Shown here: piece after piece, positions 1-10,983 of the stretch
Layout: the number at the start of each line of letters is the position of its first letter
Position numbering within the stretch: the stretch's first letter is position 1
From: Harmothoe impar
Lineage: Eukaryota > Annelida > Polychaeta > Phyllodocida > Polynoidae
Assembly (NCBI GenBank): GCA_947462335.1
Contig: OX381705.1
Location: 44,716,175-44,780,174, forward strand
Length of the DNA stretch: 64,000 bases
Direction of reading: 5' to 3'
Program-made: the position numbers and the translations under genes
Notes under the pieces: generated by a model
Database searches by the model: none
What the model saw: only the letters and a program-made list of their open reading frames with translations
What the model was told of the DNA's origin: nothing

Positions 1-2
1 AG

Positions 3-2451
3 CCCAAAAAGGATACCTCCCACATACGGCCACCCAGGCCGACCATGTACACAGAAGAACAGGTGCAGGAATTTCTTAAGGATAACAAACCGGAAGAGAA
101 CAAACCTGAACCCTCATCAAATGAACCCCGTTGTACCACTTATACAGAACAGCAGGTACAGGAATTACTGAAAAGCCAAAAAACAGAACAAGATAAACCT
201 CCCACCCCCGTAAAAAAAACAACAGTTAAGAGTTACACAGAGGAGGAGGTACAGCAATTGCTCCTGCAGAAAAGAACTGAAGTAAAGGAAGCTGTGACCA
301 GTATTGACCAACCCGGACCAACTATGTATACGAAGCAGCAGGTGGACGAAATGCTGAAGGAAAGTAAAGCAGAACAAAGTAAACCTCACACCCCTGTGAA
401 GAAAACACCGCACAATACAGAGGAAGAGGCCCAGCTAACAAAAAAACGTTTACATTACCAGGATTTAACGTTTGTAGAAGGTTTGCAAACGTTTGCAAAA
501 ACATATATAGAACATTTTTTTTACGTAAAAACGTTGACACTAAATAATGTTTTTATAACGTTACAGCCAAACGTTTGTCTGTAACGTTAAATGAACGTTT
601 ATTAAACTTTTTTTCATAAAAAATAACTATAACTGTAGGTATGAAAAAGCAGCAATCTAGCGTAAAATCTGACCAGTTTTATGGTTCTCACTAGGGTAGA
701 CCTACCATTATTATAAATAAGTAGCATTACGATTTAAATCTTTTTTTTTATTAGTACATGCCTATTTCTAACTAACATTAAAACTATGTCCAGAATTGCT
801 TTAATGGTCTCAGGCTCTGATTGGAATAGTTTATATGTATGATCAAAAACATGGGCTTAACTGAGCCTAGAACCCAGGATCTTCTGCGTGGGAGGCTAAC
901 ACTCTACCCCTACGCTATTGAGGAACTGATAGTTTACAAAGAGATTTTATAATTACAATGTGGGCCTATAGTTCATCTGTATCATATTCCTGTGTCTGCA
1001 CATTTTGCGCTACGTCATCATTGCTAAAGGTCCTTATGATCACCGATTTCACAGACTTCTCTGTCCTATATAGAATTTAGGTATCTTATACATTTATCTG
1101 ATATTATTTTAATGTATTTCCATATCTATTATCTTTTACTTTTATATCTATTTTTGTCTCAAGGATGCAGAAAAATGTAAATCAGACATTTATTCAGACA
1201 ATGTAGTTTGGCTTCTAATTGAATGTAGATGTACGTCTGAGATATGTATCTGTGTTCACAGAGAGGATGAGCAATAGATATGGACCTTTTCTAAACCTGA
1301 GGTAGCTCATTGAATGCAGTCCCTAATGTCTCTGGTTCCTGTTTAGATCCGTAGGCATATAATTATATCTTGATGCTCTGTTTTGAGCCTGATTCTACCA
1401 AATGCCTCGTTAGCTCAAGCAGGAGAGCCTGGGGCTGCCAATCTAAAGGTCCTGGGTTCGGTACTCTGGCTGACTTTCATTGTACATGTAACAACGATGG
1501 TCTCCCAAACCAAACCAAACTTTCTCCAGACTTTTTCCAAACCTTTTGCAAACCTATTTCAAACCTTTTCCAAACCTTTCCCAAACCTTTAGAAAACGTT
1601 CTACAAAAACGTTTAAGTGTGGCCTTTTCCAAACGTTTTCTCCAAACGTTTTCTGGAAAATGTTTGTTGTTAGCTGGGGGAGCAAACTCATATATTCACC
1701 GCTAGTACATCCACCAAACTATCCCCTATACGGCAATGCTCCCCCCTTCCTACCCCCGAGCCCGTGAGAAGAGAGAAATCACAGTCTCCCCCGCATTCAC
1801 CCCCTGATGAGGACATATTCCAATCCCCTGTTTTCAAGAAAAGAAGAAGGGAACCTGTACCTGACTTCTCAGCGTTCGATACCCTCACGTCTAAATTAAA
1901 AGAATTTGCTAACCACATGGCCACTACACTACAGCAAAACATGCATGCCATGGCAAACTCCAGTAAAAAGGCACTGGAGAAGCAGGCCGAGGTGGAAATG
2001 GCCATCGCTACAGCCACAAAAGGTATGGGAGACCACTATGAGTCATATGAACTCAAACTGGAACAATGCATTAAAACTTGCACAGAAAAACATGAGGAAT
2101 CCATGTCGGGGATAGCGTTAGTGGATGAGAAAGTAGTAGACCACATACTGAAAAAGAACTTGGCTGTAATCAAAAATATGGACTCGTTCAGCAACATGCT
2201 GACTACCAACACGCGATCAGTAGCAGAAGCCCAGACTACATTGTCTACAGGGATAGTCCAAGTGGCCGAGAATTTGACGGGCATGACTAAGTTAGTTAGC
2301 GTTTTAGGACGTAATCATCAAAAACTGCAAGCAGTGATGCAGAAAGCAGACAGCGTCATATCCACATTGGTAAAAAACATGGAGACCTTGTCTTTGTCTC
2401 AACAACGTATAATCGAGCGGAACATAATTCCCCTTCTGGCCTCCAACCCAG
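3..2451 (+). CDS. Uncharacterised gene, 5' part: coding exon with 31-aa repeats, interrupted by an inserted element
   Basis: The reading frame is open from the window edge (frame of position 3) to 429 and from 1681 to 2451. The first part holds four copies of a YTEEQVQELLK-like motif whose tyrosine codons start at 48, 141, 234 and 327, exactly 93 nt (31 residues) apart, linked by Lys/Glu/Pro-rich segments. The second part has SP-rich motifs, a basic KKRRRE stretch that could be a nuclear localisation signal, and a long Glu/Lys/Gln-rich helical or coiled-coil-like region. The two parts lie in the same frame once the 430-1680 element and one copy of its 2-bp duplication are disregarded. The exon ends at a GT donor (2452) in phase 1, matching the acceptor at 2668. 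I do not recognise the family. It could be a host gene or an accessory ORF of the neighbouring Harbinger transposon, but no Myb/SANT signature is visible. The 5' end lies outside the window. Confidence 0.6.
843..925 (-). repeat. tRNA-like (SINE head or tRNA pseudogene), minus strand
   Basis: On the minus strand there is an A-box-like TAGCGTAGGGGTAGAG and a B-box-like GGGTTCTAGGCT at tRNA spacing, with a CTCCCAC anticodon-loop-like stretch between. The acceptor stem does not pair well, so a functional tRNA is unlikely. It lies inside the 430-1680 element. Confidence 0.35.
1396..1472 (+). repeat. tRNA-like (SINE head or tRNA pseudogene), plus strand
   Basis: The A-box-like TAGCTCAAGCAGGAGAG and B-box-like GGGTTCGGTAC have tRNA-like spacing. 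The acceptor arm is not convincingly paired. This is probably a tRNA-derived SINE relic inside the 430-1680 element. Confidence 0.4.
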
Positions 2452-2668
2452 GTAACTCAATTTTTATATCTCTGAATAATATACGGGATATCAAATTTGT
2501 TTAGCTAAATTGTTCTTTCATATGGTAAAATAAAATCAATGTACAAGAAAAATAATTATGTGCCTTAAATTTTTCAAATCATATTGATACCATGTAACAA
2601 ATGTCCTGTCCCACCGCGCTTCGGCCACATTTTTGAAAATAGAAATACCGCTATTTCCGTGCTTGCAG

Positions 2669-3571
2669 CAGTTCAGGATGTCCCGGTGGCTGTTGCATCC
2701 GGAATGGCGCAGGATAAAGCTGAACTGGACAAAGCGGGGGAGGAGGAAGAAAAAACGGGGGAAGAGCAGAAGGAGTCGGAGCTGCCCCACGCAGAACAAG
2801 AGGATGTTGTGTGTCACACTATAGAGGAACAGCCTACCACTTCTGCCTACCTGACACATCAGGAACCACCCAAAGGTAGATATTAGTCCTCCCTGTGTTT
2901 TACGTGTCATCAAGGGATGTTACTATATTATATTATTTTAACCCTTGCTTTAAAAAAAAAAGTATTTATCGTGCAACAGAACTTCTCTCTTTTTTATCCC
3001 AGAAACAATTCTTTTTTTCTTGTTAAAAAAAATCATTTATATTTTGTGTGATGTTTCCAGGTCAGGAGGAGGCAGCTTACTGCATGAAGTCCCCAGTCCA
3101 TTCTCCTGATAGCACATACATCCACGTGGTTCGGCAGCTCAAATATGTCCTCAATGGAGCAGGTAATTTAAAATATATTTTGTCCCATTACATATAAAAT
3201 AAAACAGTGCTAAAGAACAGTAAAATGTAACACATTCCAGCTGTATGAGAAATGCTGTGAAACAAGATAATTTATTGCTACTTCATGTTGTAATGCATAA
3301 ATATATGTCACGGTAGAAAATATATGATTAAAATAGTTGATGGAACATGCTATGTTTCTCATTTTATTCAGCTATTCTTCAGCACCCGCCAGCAACGGAT
3401 GGCCTGCCTAATTTCTCTGTGCTCGGGGGAGAGGAGTGTGTTATACTACAAGACCGAGTGGACCTGCAGGAGGTGCAGTCAAACGGTAGCGACCAGGGCG
3501 ATGATCCTGGTAGTCCCAACAAACCCAAGCTGAAACGATCTCTCCGGCTCAAAAGTAAACCCAAGACTTAA
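2669..3571 (+). CDS. Uncharacterised gene, three 3' exons (2669-2875, 3061-3162, 3372-3571)
   Basis: These exons continue the gene above. Acceptors are TTGCAG (2668), TTTCCAG (3060) and TTATTCAG (3371); donors are GT at 2876 and 3163. All junctions are phase 1 and consistent, so one frame runs through to TAA at 3569-3571. The first exon is acidic (Glu/Lys-rich). The second reads GQEEAAYCMKSP and ends in a VVRQLKYVLNG segment. The last holds the LGGEECVILQDRVDLQEV segment and a basic tail ending SLRLKSKPKT. No catalytic motif, signal peptide or membrane segment is visible. Consistent phase across four exons argues for a real spliced gene. The gene converges on the minus-strand Harbinger transposase about 1.1 kb downstream. 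Confidence 0.6.
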
Positions 3572-4102
3572 ACATGTATATGGCCATGTGGTACAGATAT
3601 ATCAATGTTAAAGTGTTCATATTTAATTACATCTCCGGTTGTATTATACAGTTCAACTTTAAACGGTGAAAACCTGAATCAGGGTGCTGATTTTAAATAT
3701 ATCATTCCATATGTGTGCAGGTGTCGTATATCCCTGGCATGTTTCTAGATTTTCATGTATTTCTGTGTACACTTATCAGACACTGCATGGAAATGTATAC
3801 ATATATTTTACTTTATAAATAAGTATTACATTAGCGTTGTCATACGGATAAGTCACTGGATCCATGTTGGTGCTACAATAACTGATACAATGTTTAGCAA
3901 GGCTAGCGGCTGTTTATTGTATGGTTTAATACTACATACCAAAAAAATATACCGGTATTATGTTAGTTTATTATATTGATGTACATTTAACAGACATATC
4001 AAAACATGGGTATAGTTCATAGTTCATATGGAGGGATTATTTATCCTTCTTCTCCAGGTGGTCGTTCTGGAAATGGGTCTGAATGAAGCTCTTCCTCAAG
4101 TA
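3572..4102. other. Intergenic A+T-rich sequence
   Basis: This lies between the two convergent genes. No ORF with coding character was seen. It runs into the native 3' end of the Harbinger transposase exon at about 4100. Confidence 0.5.
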
Positions 4103-4670
4103 GTCTCGACGTCAGACCAATGTTGCGTCGGCCCGTTAGGTGGCGGGAGGGGCGCCTTACATAGGTCTGACCGTGGGGTCGAAACCACGCCCAATTTAGC
4201 ATGTTTTCTCTCAAATTTTTCACCTTTAAAGGCAGACACAGTCACAGTTTTACAAATGGGGGTAAATTTGTGTTACCATATCGAAAAATAACGCAGGATA
4301 ATGGTGCTTCATATGTAAACAGACCGCTGTCATCGGAAGGCCATGTGCGTGGCGACATTGGCAGCCTATGGAGAATGCATCCATTATTGCCCACAGAAGG
4401 AAAATGTTCTTTTTCTCCCTTCCCCCTTGTGTCATATCGATGTCATTTGAAACATAGCTTAAATACATCATAATAAGCACTCGGTTTAAATGACATCAAT
4501 ATGACAGTAGTAGAACACCCCAAACTGACATTGTTTACACTATTAAACTCTTAAGTACTACGGTTCTTCTGCGTCCCGTCGGGGGCGCCGTTATGCAGGC
4601 AGTCAGACCTATGTAAGGCGCCCCTCCCGCCACCTAACGGGCCGACGCAACATTGGTCTGACGTTGAGAC
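4103..4670. mobile_element. MITE with 68-bp terminal inverted repeats in the 3' end of the Harbinger gene
   Basis: The arms 4103-4170 and 4603-4670 are near-perfect inverted copies; both contain GACGTCAGACCAATG-like ends and a GGCGGGAGGGGCGCC core. TA flanks each side (4101-4102, 4671-4672), or TAG allowing one base of overlap. The interior has no ORF of note. The insertion falls within a few codons of the transposase stop: in the inferred empty site the last exon ends almost at once, so the present C-terminal tail read into the arm is an artefact of insertion. Confidence 0.75.
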
Positions 4671-7325
4671 TAGTGAACAAGACACTAGGTTTGCATCCCA
4701 GGTTTGCGGGTTGGACAGCAGCAGCCTGTTTCTTCTTGTAACGGTCCTTAGCCCGGGGATTGTCCTTCAACAGCTTGACTTTACCGAGCTTAGCACAGTT
4801 ATGGAGGCAGCAGCAGGTTTCTATGATCCGGGCTGCCCGCACAGGATTGTGCATCAGATACCCTCCACTACTGTCCATGCATCTGAAATTATGTGATATG
4901 TTTTGTAGAGCTATATCCAAATCTGTTCATTCCTCCACCCATATGGGGAAATTTATACTGTCGTATGTCTCATGTATAGAAGTGAAATGTTGTGTTAACA
5001 TAGTTCATACAAAGTTGGTGCTGTGACAAATTTGTGCATTTTACTGCTTACATTGTTGTGTTACTGTATTTAAGGTATTGTGCAAAGAGCTTGAACTTAC
5101 CTTAGTCTCTGCTTGACCTGTCCTATGATCCGTTCAATCAGGGACCTCGTTTTACGGTGCCACTTGTTGTAGTTGGCCTCCGCCTGAGTACCCTCCACCC
5201 TAACCGGGGTTAGAATGTAGTCAGTCAGAACATATCTGAAAATATAAAGGTAGCATTAAGTAGATCATCACGTTCAGGTATGTCATATAGTATTTTCAGC
5301 TGCATTTCCTGCTTTGCAAACGGGAAAAAGTACATGTTGGTTTATTTTTGGTAAAACGCGATGTGACATATGTAATGTGGAAAATTTGAAAGTTTATATT
5401 TTAAGGACAGAGATGTGGGGAACAGAGTGTATTCATTAAAATACTGCCTGTTAAAATATGAACCTACCCAGAATCTCCAAGCAGGTAGAAACCTTTGAAG
5501 TCACCACGGTCCCCGAGGTATTTTAGCTAACTGCCGTTCATCACATAGATGTCGTTACATGTTCCCGGATTGGCTGCGTTGACATGCATGATCATCCCGT
5601 CATAGTCGCCCACGATCTGTAGAGAAAAAAGATGTAAAAAATAAAATAATTGTTAAGACGTTATGTGCTGTTGCTTTGAATACTTTACCATAATACATGA
5701 CCAGTTAGATGTCCTTTAACTCTTCCTTTACCAGGCTCCACATAAAGACACCCATCCCAAGACCAGATTTTTTCAGATGTTTTTCAAATGGGATATTGGG
5801 ATTTAGGGGATGGTCTAACCTTTTAGAAACTGAAAGAATTTTGTAATTATTCAAACTAGAAGTACATCTGTGACAAAATGAACAATGTTGAATAACCAGA
5901 AAGTAAGATACCTAAATCGCCCTAAATGTTCCAATTAGGGAGATAAAGCCCTATTTGAAATAAAATATAGCTTATTTTGGTGTATATGTTGCCATTAGAA
6001 CTTACATTTAGGCCACAATGCATCAAATAGACCTTAACTTTTGGTACCATCCTTTTCAGCATGAAAAATTGGACAAAACAATTTTTCACAAAAAAATAAA
6101 TATTGTTTGACTTTTTTTTTTCGATTTTTGCCTTAAATATTGCTCAAATCAGATTGAAAATGAGTTAAATATTATCCAAGTTGAGATGCCCAGCATTTCT
6201 GAAATATTATATGTATGTATAAATGGATTAAGATATGCAGAGACAATATGCCATAGACTACTGTCAGAAAAAATTGTGGGATTCTACCAACTTTTAGACA
6301 AACCACAGGGGGTCAAAAATCAGCCAAAATCGGCCAAAAATCGGCGATTTACTCGCATTAATGCGTGTACGGTCCTGTACAGTAAACTCGCAATAATGCG
6401 TGTACGGTAGAGGAAGGGTTAAGGTCAGATGATATAATAAGAAGTCAATTATTTTATTTCTTATGAAGAGGGAAAAAAAAGATAGAATATGTGTGTTAGG
6501 ACAAGATTGAATTTCAACTTACCATTGCGTTGATGGAGTAGTACCCCTTGTAGCAGAAGAACTGGTTTTCGTCCTTCACCAGTCCTTTAGGGCAACCGAT
6601 GGGGACGTGGGTGCCATCCACCAAACCAAAGCACTATGGCTTTTTGGTTTTCAGGTAGAAGGGTAACGCCTTGATCGTCTTTTCCGTTTTACTGTCCGGC
6701 CATTGGATGTAGTCCTGTATGTTGTTGTGGAAAAAATCGCTGACATGTTGCACCGATTTACACACAACCGACTTGGACACCCCATGGCAATCACCTATGG
6801 TGAGGTACGATGCACCAGTTGCGAAATGAAGCAAAGCTGTCAGGAACTGAAAGAAAGGTATAGGCCAATTAGGGTACAATAAAATTAAGGTATGCAGGTC
6901 TGACACTATAGGTTCATATAAGTGTATAGAAAAGAAGATGAACATGGTACTCTATACAACTCTTTCTTTCTGTACTCAATATGATTGAGATATGGGACGT
7001 GTGGGGTATAAAATACAGTATATACAGAATAACAGTGGTAGCAGTGGTATAAGAGTACAACATGTATACATACCCTAAGGCTGTGTGGGACTGCATGTTT
7101 ACCACGCAGAATCTTGTTTGAGCGGGTGGCGACGTAGCTCTTCACCAGAATCCGGCAGACATCTTTACTAAGCCTGTACCGGGCTATGAACTTCTTTTCG
7201 GAATACCTGCTGAAGGGGTCCACTCTCTGAAAGTATTCCCTCTTCTCCTTCTGCGTCCACCCCCACACCATGTTGAATTTTGGTGGGAAAGCAGAGAGTG
7301 GGCCAAGGTCAAGGTCATGCAACAT
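4609..7325 (-). pseudogene. PIF/Harbinger transposase (HARBI1-like), five exons, two in-frame stops
   Basis: Exons in transcription order: 7325-7074, 6846-6523, 5616-5468, 5235-5101, and 4882 to about 4670 (read-through into the MITE arm to 4609). Every junction has a GT donor and AG acceptor with matching phase. The DDE nuclease fold is recognisable: GLVDGTHVPIG (first Asp, exon 2), a KGYYSIN segment, YLLGDSG (second Asp, exon 3), RSLIERIIGQVKQRLR (Glu, exon 4) and CMDSSGGYLMHNP with CCCLHNC (exon 5). Harbinger nucleases cut and rejoin transposon ends. In-frame TAG codons at 6634-6636 (two codons before FGLVDGTH) and 5527-5529 (after YVMNGS) should prevent a full product. Intact splice sites despite stops suggest fairly recent decay. 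Length (about 375 codons) fits HARBI1-type proteins. A sequencing error at either stop cannot be excluded. Confidence 0.85.
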
Positions 7326-7640
7326 ACCTACACCCCATGCGGGTACTGAATTACCTATGCGGGAGTTGAAGTACCCGCATGCAGCATACGGGCCACTTTT
7401 TTTGAATTTATGCTGCTCTGATAGCTCAGGAATGGAGGAGACTTATACGGACAGGATGTGGAAAAAAAATCCCGTATCTGATGTGAATACGGGATTCCGT
7501 ATAGGATACGGGATTCTGCTTTTTGGTAAAAAACTTTTTTGCCCGTATGGGATGCCGGGACCCCCGTATGACACATACGGACCCCAAAACCAATGGGGAA
7601 AAACAGCCTCCAGGGAAGTCATCTCTCAGGATTACAGTCA
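7326..7640. repeat. Cluster of CCCGTAT/ATACGGG words upstream of the transposase
   Basis: Within about 300 bp directly 5' of the transposase start, the word CCCGTAT, its complement ATACGGG and close variants (CGCATGC, CCGTATAGG) occur roughly ten times in both orientations. These could be subterminal transposase-binding repeats of the Harbinger element or a decayed inverted-repeat element. The plus-strand open frame across this region overlaps the antisense of exon 1 and looks spurious. Confidence 0.4.
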
Positions 7641-8060
7641 CATACTGCTTAAAATTGCCCCATCCCATAGAGGTGGGGAGAATACTTTTGTATCTGCTCT
7701 AGGGAGGGAGGGAGATCATAAGCTCAATGAAGGGGATCTAGAAGGGCTGTTGACTTGAAATAATACATATACCCATCTAAATTGTATTCAAATCAAGTCT
7801 ATAAGAGACACCTGTAGGGAGTGTACTGTTGTCTAGGCCTTAATAAGGCTGACCTTGCTTATAAGGAGACCTTGCTTATAAGGAGCAAATTGCATTGGTC
7901 CCAAGGTCCTCCTTATAACGAAGTTTTACTGTACAAGGGTTTTTGAAAGTATAGTACAGTACTAAAATCACAATTTTCAAGCCCTAGGTAGAGGTTACAG
8001 GATTCTCTCAAAGTCGGGGGTGGGTTATATGCGGGTATACACAGGAATTTATGGTAGCCT

Positions 8061-8913
8061 CCCAGTAAACACCCTACGTAGTTCCAACGTAGCTCAGAGG
8101 TTTCTCTAGGTAGATGTCCAACCGAAAGGTTTGAGATTGGTAATTTTGGAAGGTTTGTAGACGTCAAAACGTTAACGTTTATTTACGTTCAACAGATGTA
8201 GACGTCTGATTTACGTTGATCTACCTCATTCAGACGTAAAAATTCTATGTAGATCTACGTTAAAAGACGTTACTTTTCAACTTCAATTGGGTAGATGACT
8301 TTTCTGTGTCACACTAGGTGGCAGCACTATCAATTATGGTGAGAATATTACAGCTCTTTAACAAATCTACCACATTCAAGCAGTAAATTCGCATTAATTA
8401 TGAATTCAATATCATGCAAATAAACTGTATTCAATAGAATATTTATATATAAAGGACAGGTGATTAAAGTATTGTGCATGAATAGGTGCTTTGAGGCACT
8501 TTACTGTGAGGACACCACATTGGTGGTAATGGAAGAAATACAAAGCCTCTCTGCAGCCAAAACTATTCAACAGATCTATACTGCCAGGCTGTTCAATTGA
8601 AAGACAAGAATATACTATGTAGAATGAGATGAGATTGAAAATTATAGTAGTTACTTTGTATGAATATTGTTTGTAAATGTAAATTTGTCTGCAATATATT
8701 ACAAGTCTTTGTCTGAGTCCCACTATGTAGAACTATATGTAATGTATCAAACATAGATTTACGTCTTCAGGAGCTACGTAAATCAGACCTGCAGGTTTGA
8801 GATTGGTAAATAAACCTTAACGTTTTGACGTTGATAAACCTACTAAAATTACGTAGTTCAGACCAAAATTCAGCGTAGATTTACGTCTGACCAACGTCGC
8901 TGTGTTTACTGGG
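8061..8913. mobile_element. 853-bp MITE, CCCAGTAAACA termini, 2-bp duplication
   Basis: The left end CCCAGTAAACA is matched by TGTTTACTGGG on the right. Subterminal regions are rich in TACGTAG/AACGT words. The flanks are CT on both sides. A paralogous repeat copy at about 35,590-35,610 (opposite orientation) carries the uninterrupted sequence (GTAGCCTCATAAG on the complementary strand), which fixes the boundaries and the 2-bp duplication. Confidence 0.85.
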
Positions 8914-8962
8914 CTCATAAGTTCAGGTGACCAGGGCAATGCTAACTTTTAGCTAAGGGTTA

Positions 8963-9184
8963 GGCCTAAAAAAAAAAAAAGTTGTGTTCCGGTATCCCGA
9001 CCGACCCTTCGTTTTAGGGGCCGACCCTAATTTTTTTTGGACATTTTTGTAATTTTTGAGGAAATTTATGACATTTTTGGCGTTTATACTACTAAAATTG
9101 ACTTTTTTGACCAAAAAAAAATTGTAAAAAAAAAAAAAAAATCCTACCTACCGACCCTGTTTATATTTGGCCATGTTTTAGGCC
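8963..9184. mobile_element. 222-bp Harbinger-type MITE (GGCCTAAAA termini, TTA duplication)
   Basis: It starts GGCCTAAAA and ends TTTTAGGCC, flanked by TTA at 8960-8962 and 9185-9187. The paralogous copy near 35,550 has a single TTA and no insert, proving the insertion. The interior carries the CCGACCCT and CCTACCTACCGACCC motifs shared with the copy at 38,399-38,715. Confidence 0.85.
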
Positions 9185-9320
9185 TTAGCAGCAAAACGCT
9201 AAGATAGGATAGGAACTTTGGGCACGTGTTTTTCACTAATGATTGTACAAAGGTTAGTAAAACCTTAGTAAAACTGACTAACTTTGGACTAACATTTGAG
9301 ATTCATTATTTTCAGTGTTG

Positions 9321-9989
9321 TGTTGGTAAATTTCTACCCCAAAAAATGGCCTTATCATGATGGTACTTTGGTGTACAAAAATTAATATAGCAATTCAATG
9401 GTATTTTTTCATCCGATATGATTTCAACAGCTCTTAAAAAAAAGCCAAGCCTAGAACACATCAGGACTTTTGGTTGGTTGAATCAAACATATAGACGGGC
9501 CAATCCTGCGAAAATCAGCTGTCAGGTATTTTATTCTATTTCAAAACCTAATATTACTGTACTATACCCCCTCCTACCTCTCCTGCCACCTCCCAAATCA
9601 TGACCAATCAAAGAAAGTGTTACTAATGCTGAATTTGGTTACTACGAAATTCGTTTATAATGAACTAATCTTGCTTGTAACAAGATGTTTGTAACATCGA
9701 AGAAAAGTAATGCCCCGCCCCCTGTAATTCGTATCTTATCATTTCCATGGTCAGGCTATTGACTAGTGTATTGTATTTGTTGGAGGGGGCCCAGCAATAG
9801 TCAGAACCACCCTCTACACATCATATTGTGATTGACAGGGCCCACTCCCTGCCCCATGTTTTATCCCTGGCTATTACCCAGCTACATGTGTATACCCATG
9901 TTACGTGTACTTGGTACCAGGATGATGCTACCCCTCCCCATTTCCGCCGTCCACTCTCCCAGCATGATGCCACACTGCAGTCAGAACAT
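9321..9989. other. No gene seen
   Basis: No coding signal. The region has mixed composition with short T and C runs; short ORFs at about 9418 and 9828 lack any recognisable feature. Confidence 0.4.
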
Positions 9990-10983
9990 AGGGTAAAGGC
10001 ACCCATTACGGACGCTCCTTTACCATGAATAGGTGCTCATCTTTAGCTAATTGATTTGACCCATTTAACAGATTCCAATTTTGATATGGTTACACCATTG
10101 GACACAGAAGATATGTCAGCCTATATTCCTGATGGGATTGCATCAGAATTTCCTCTCCAATTACAAATAAATTTGCATCTAATACGCTTCATGCCAGAAA
10201 TTATCCTAAAGTCGGACACTATGCCCTGCTATTGATCCTTGTGTGGTATGTTATAATAATGCAGTATACTTTCAGATGAAATCCCAGAATATGAAGGCAC
10301 ACCTAATATGCTATTATGTCCTGCAAACAGTCAGTCATTAGACAAAAATATATTCTTTGTTTTAGACTTGTTGTTTTAGACTTTAGGCTTGATTTTGATG
10401 TTCAGTGCCTGGTTCAGAGACTCTGTTTCGTCCACCTAATAACAATGATATTTTGTAACATTTTCAGTATCAGATTAGCAGGTTGCCACCCATGAACAGT
10501 ATGATGATGATAACGGATCGAAGTATCATATATATATACCTACCTGTTCACGTCATAATTGGTGTCCGACTTTAGGTGCAATTTGATGCTTAGAATGGAT
10601 CCCCTATTACAAAGCACTTTTGGTAATTTTTTTAATATTTTTTGGCCTGAACTATCACTAGAAATACATATCTTCATTGTATTTTACCTAAGGATGTTGT
10701 AACAATAGAGGAGAAGCCAATATAGCTTAAGCAAGGATACCAATTTTCCCATTTACCCTTGACTTTTATCTTGAGATTATGGCAAAAACACTCCAAGTTC
10801 AGGCAGTCATTGCACCATGTGTAGAGTGGCTAATGTTTGGTATATTGTATTTGTTGGAAGGAAAAACACCTCAGGTTTCATATTTAGTTGACACAAGAGT
10901 TGACCTAGTTATATTGGGTATGTGATTCAGAGCCAATGGTGTCCGACTCAAGGTGTCTGTCCAACTCAGGGTTCCTTTACCCT
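9990..10983. mobile_element. 0.99 kb inverted-repeat element (AGGGTAAAGG termini)
   Basis: The left end AGGGTAAAGGCACCC and right end CCTTTACCCT are inverted copies. A second copy lies in the opposite orientation at 41,360-42,220. Both share GTGTCCGACTTTAGG-type words and a block containing ATATGTCAGCCTATATTCC. No transposase is visible. Confidence 0.6.

Larger units (their letters stand above)
430..1680. mobile_element. 1.25 kb inverted-repeat element inserted in a coding exon (CCCAGCTAACAA termini)
   Basis: The left end starts CCCAGCTAACAA and the right end is the reverse complement (TTGTTAGCTGGG at 1667-1678), flanked by GG on both sides (428-429 and 1679-1680), a 2-bp target duplication. 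Both subterminal regions are packed with AAACGTTT-type words (about 450-590 and 1500-1670). The interior encodes no transposase, so it is non-autonomous. The flanking coding frame is continuous across the inferred empty site, which supports the boundaries. Short ORFs inside are chance. The superfamily is uncertain; 2-bp duplications occur in ISL2EU-type and related groups. Confidence 0.75.
7920..9320. repeat. Host repeat of the two nested MITEs, paralogue of 35,430-35,740
   Basis: Sequence outside the two MITEs (7925-8060, 8914-8962, 9185-9310) matches the reverse complement of about 35,440-35,740 at high identity. It includes the GCAAAACGCTAAGATAGGAT and AACATTTGAGATTCA stretches and the ACTAACTTTT-rich end. 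It is a dispersed non-coding repeat. Confidence 0.7.

Noticed and set aside
7270..7758. 162-codon plus-strand ORF
   Set aside because: Overlaps the antisense of transposase exon 1 and a repeated CCCGTAT word region; no protein features.
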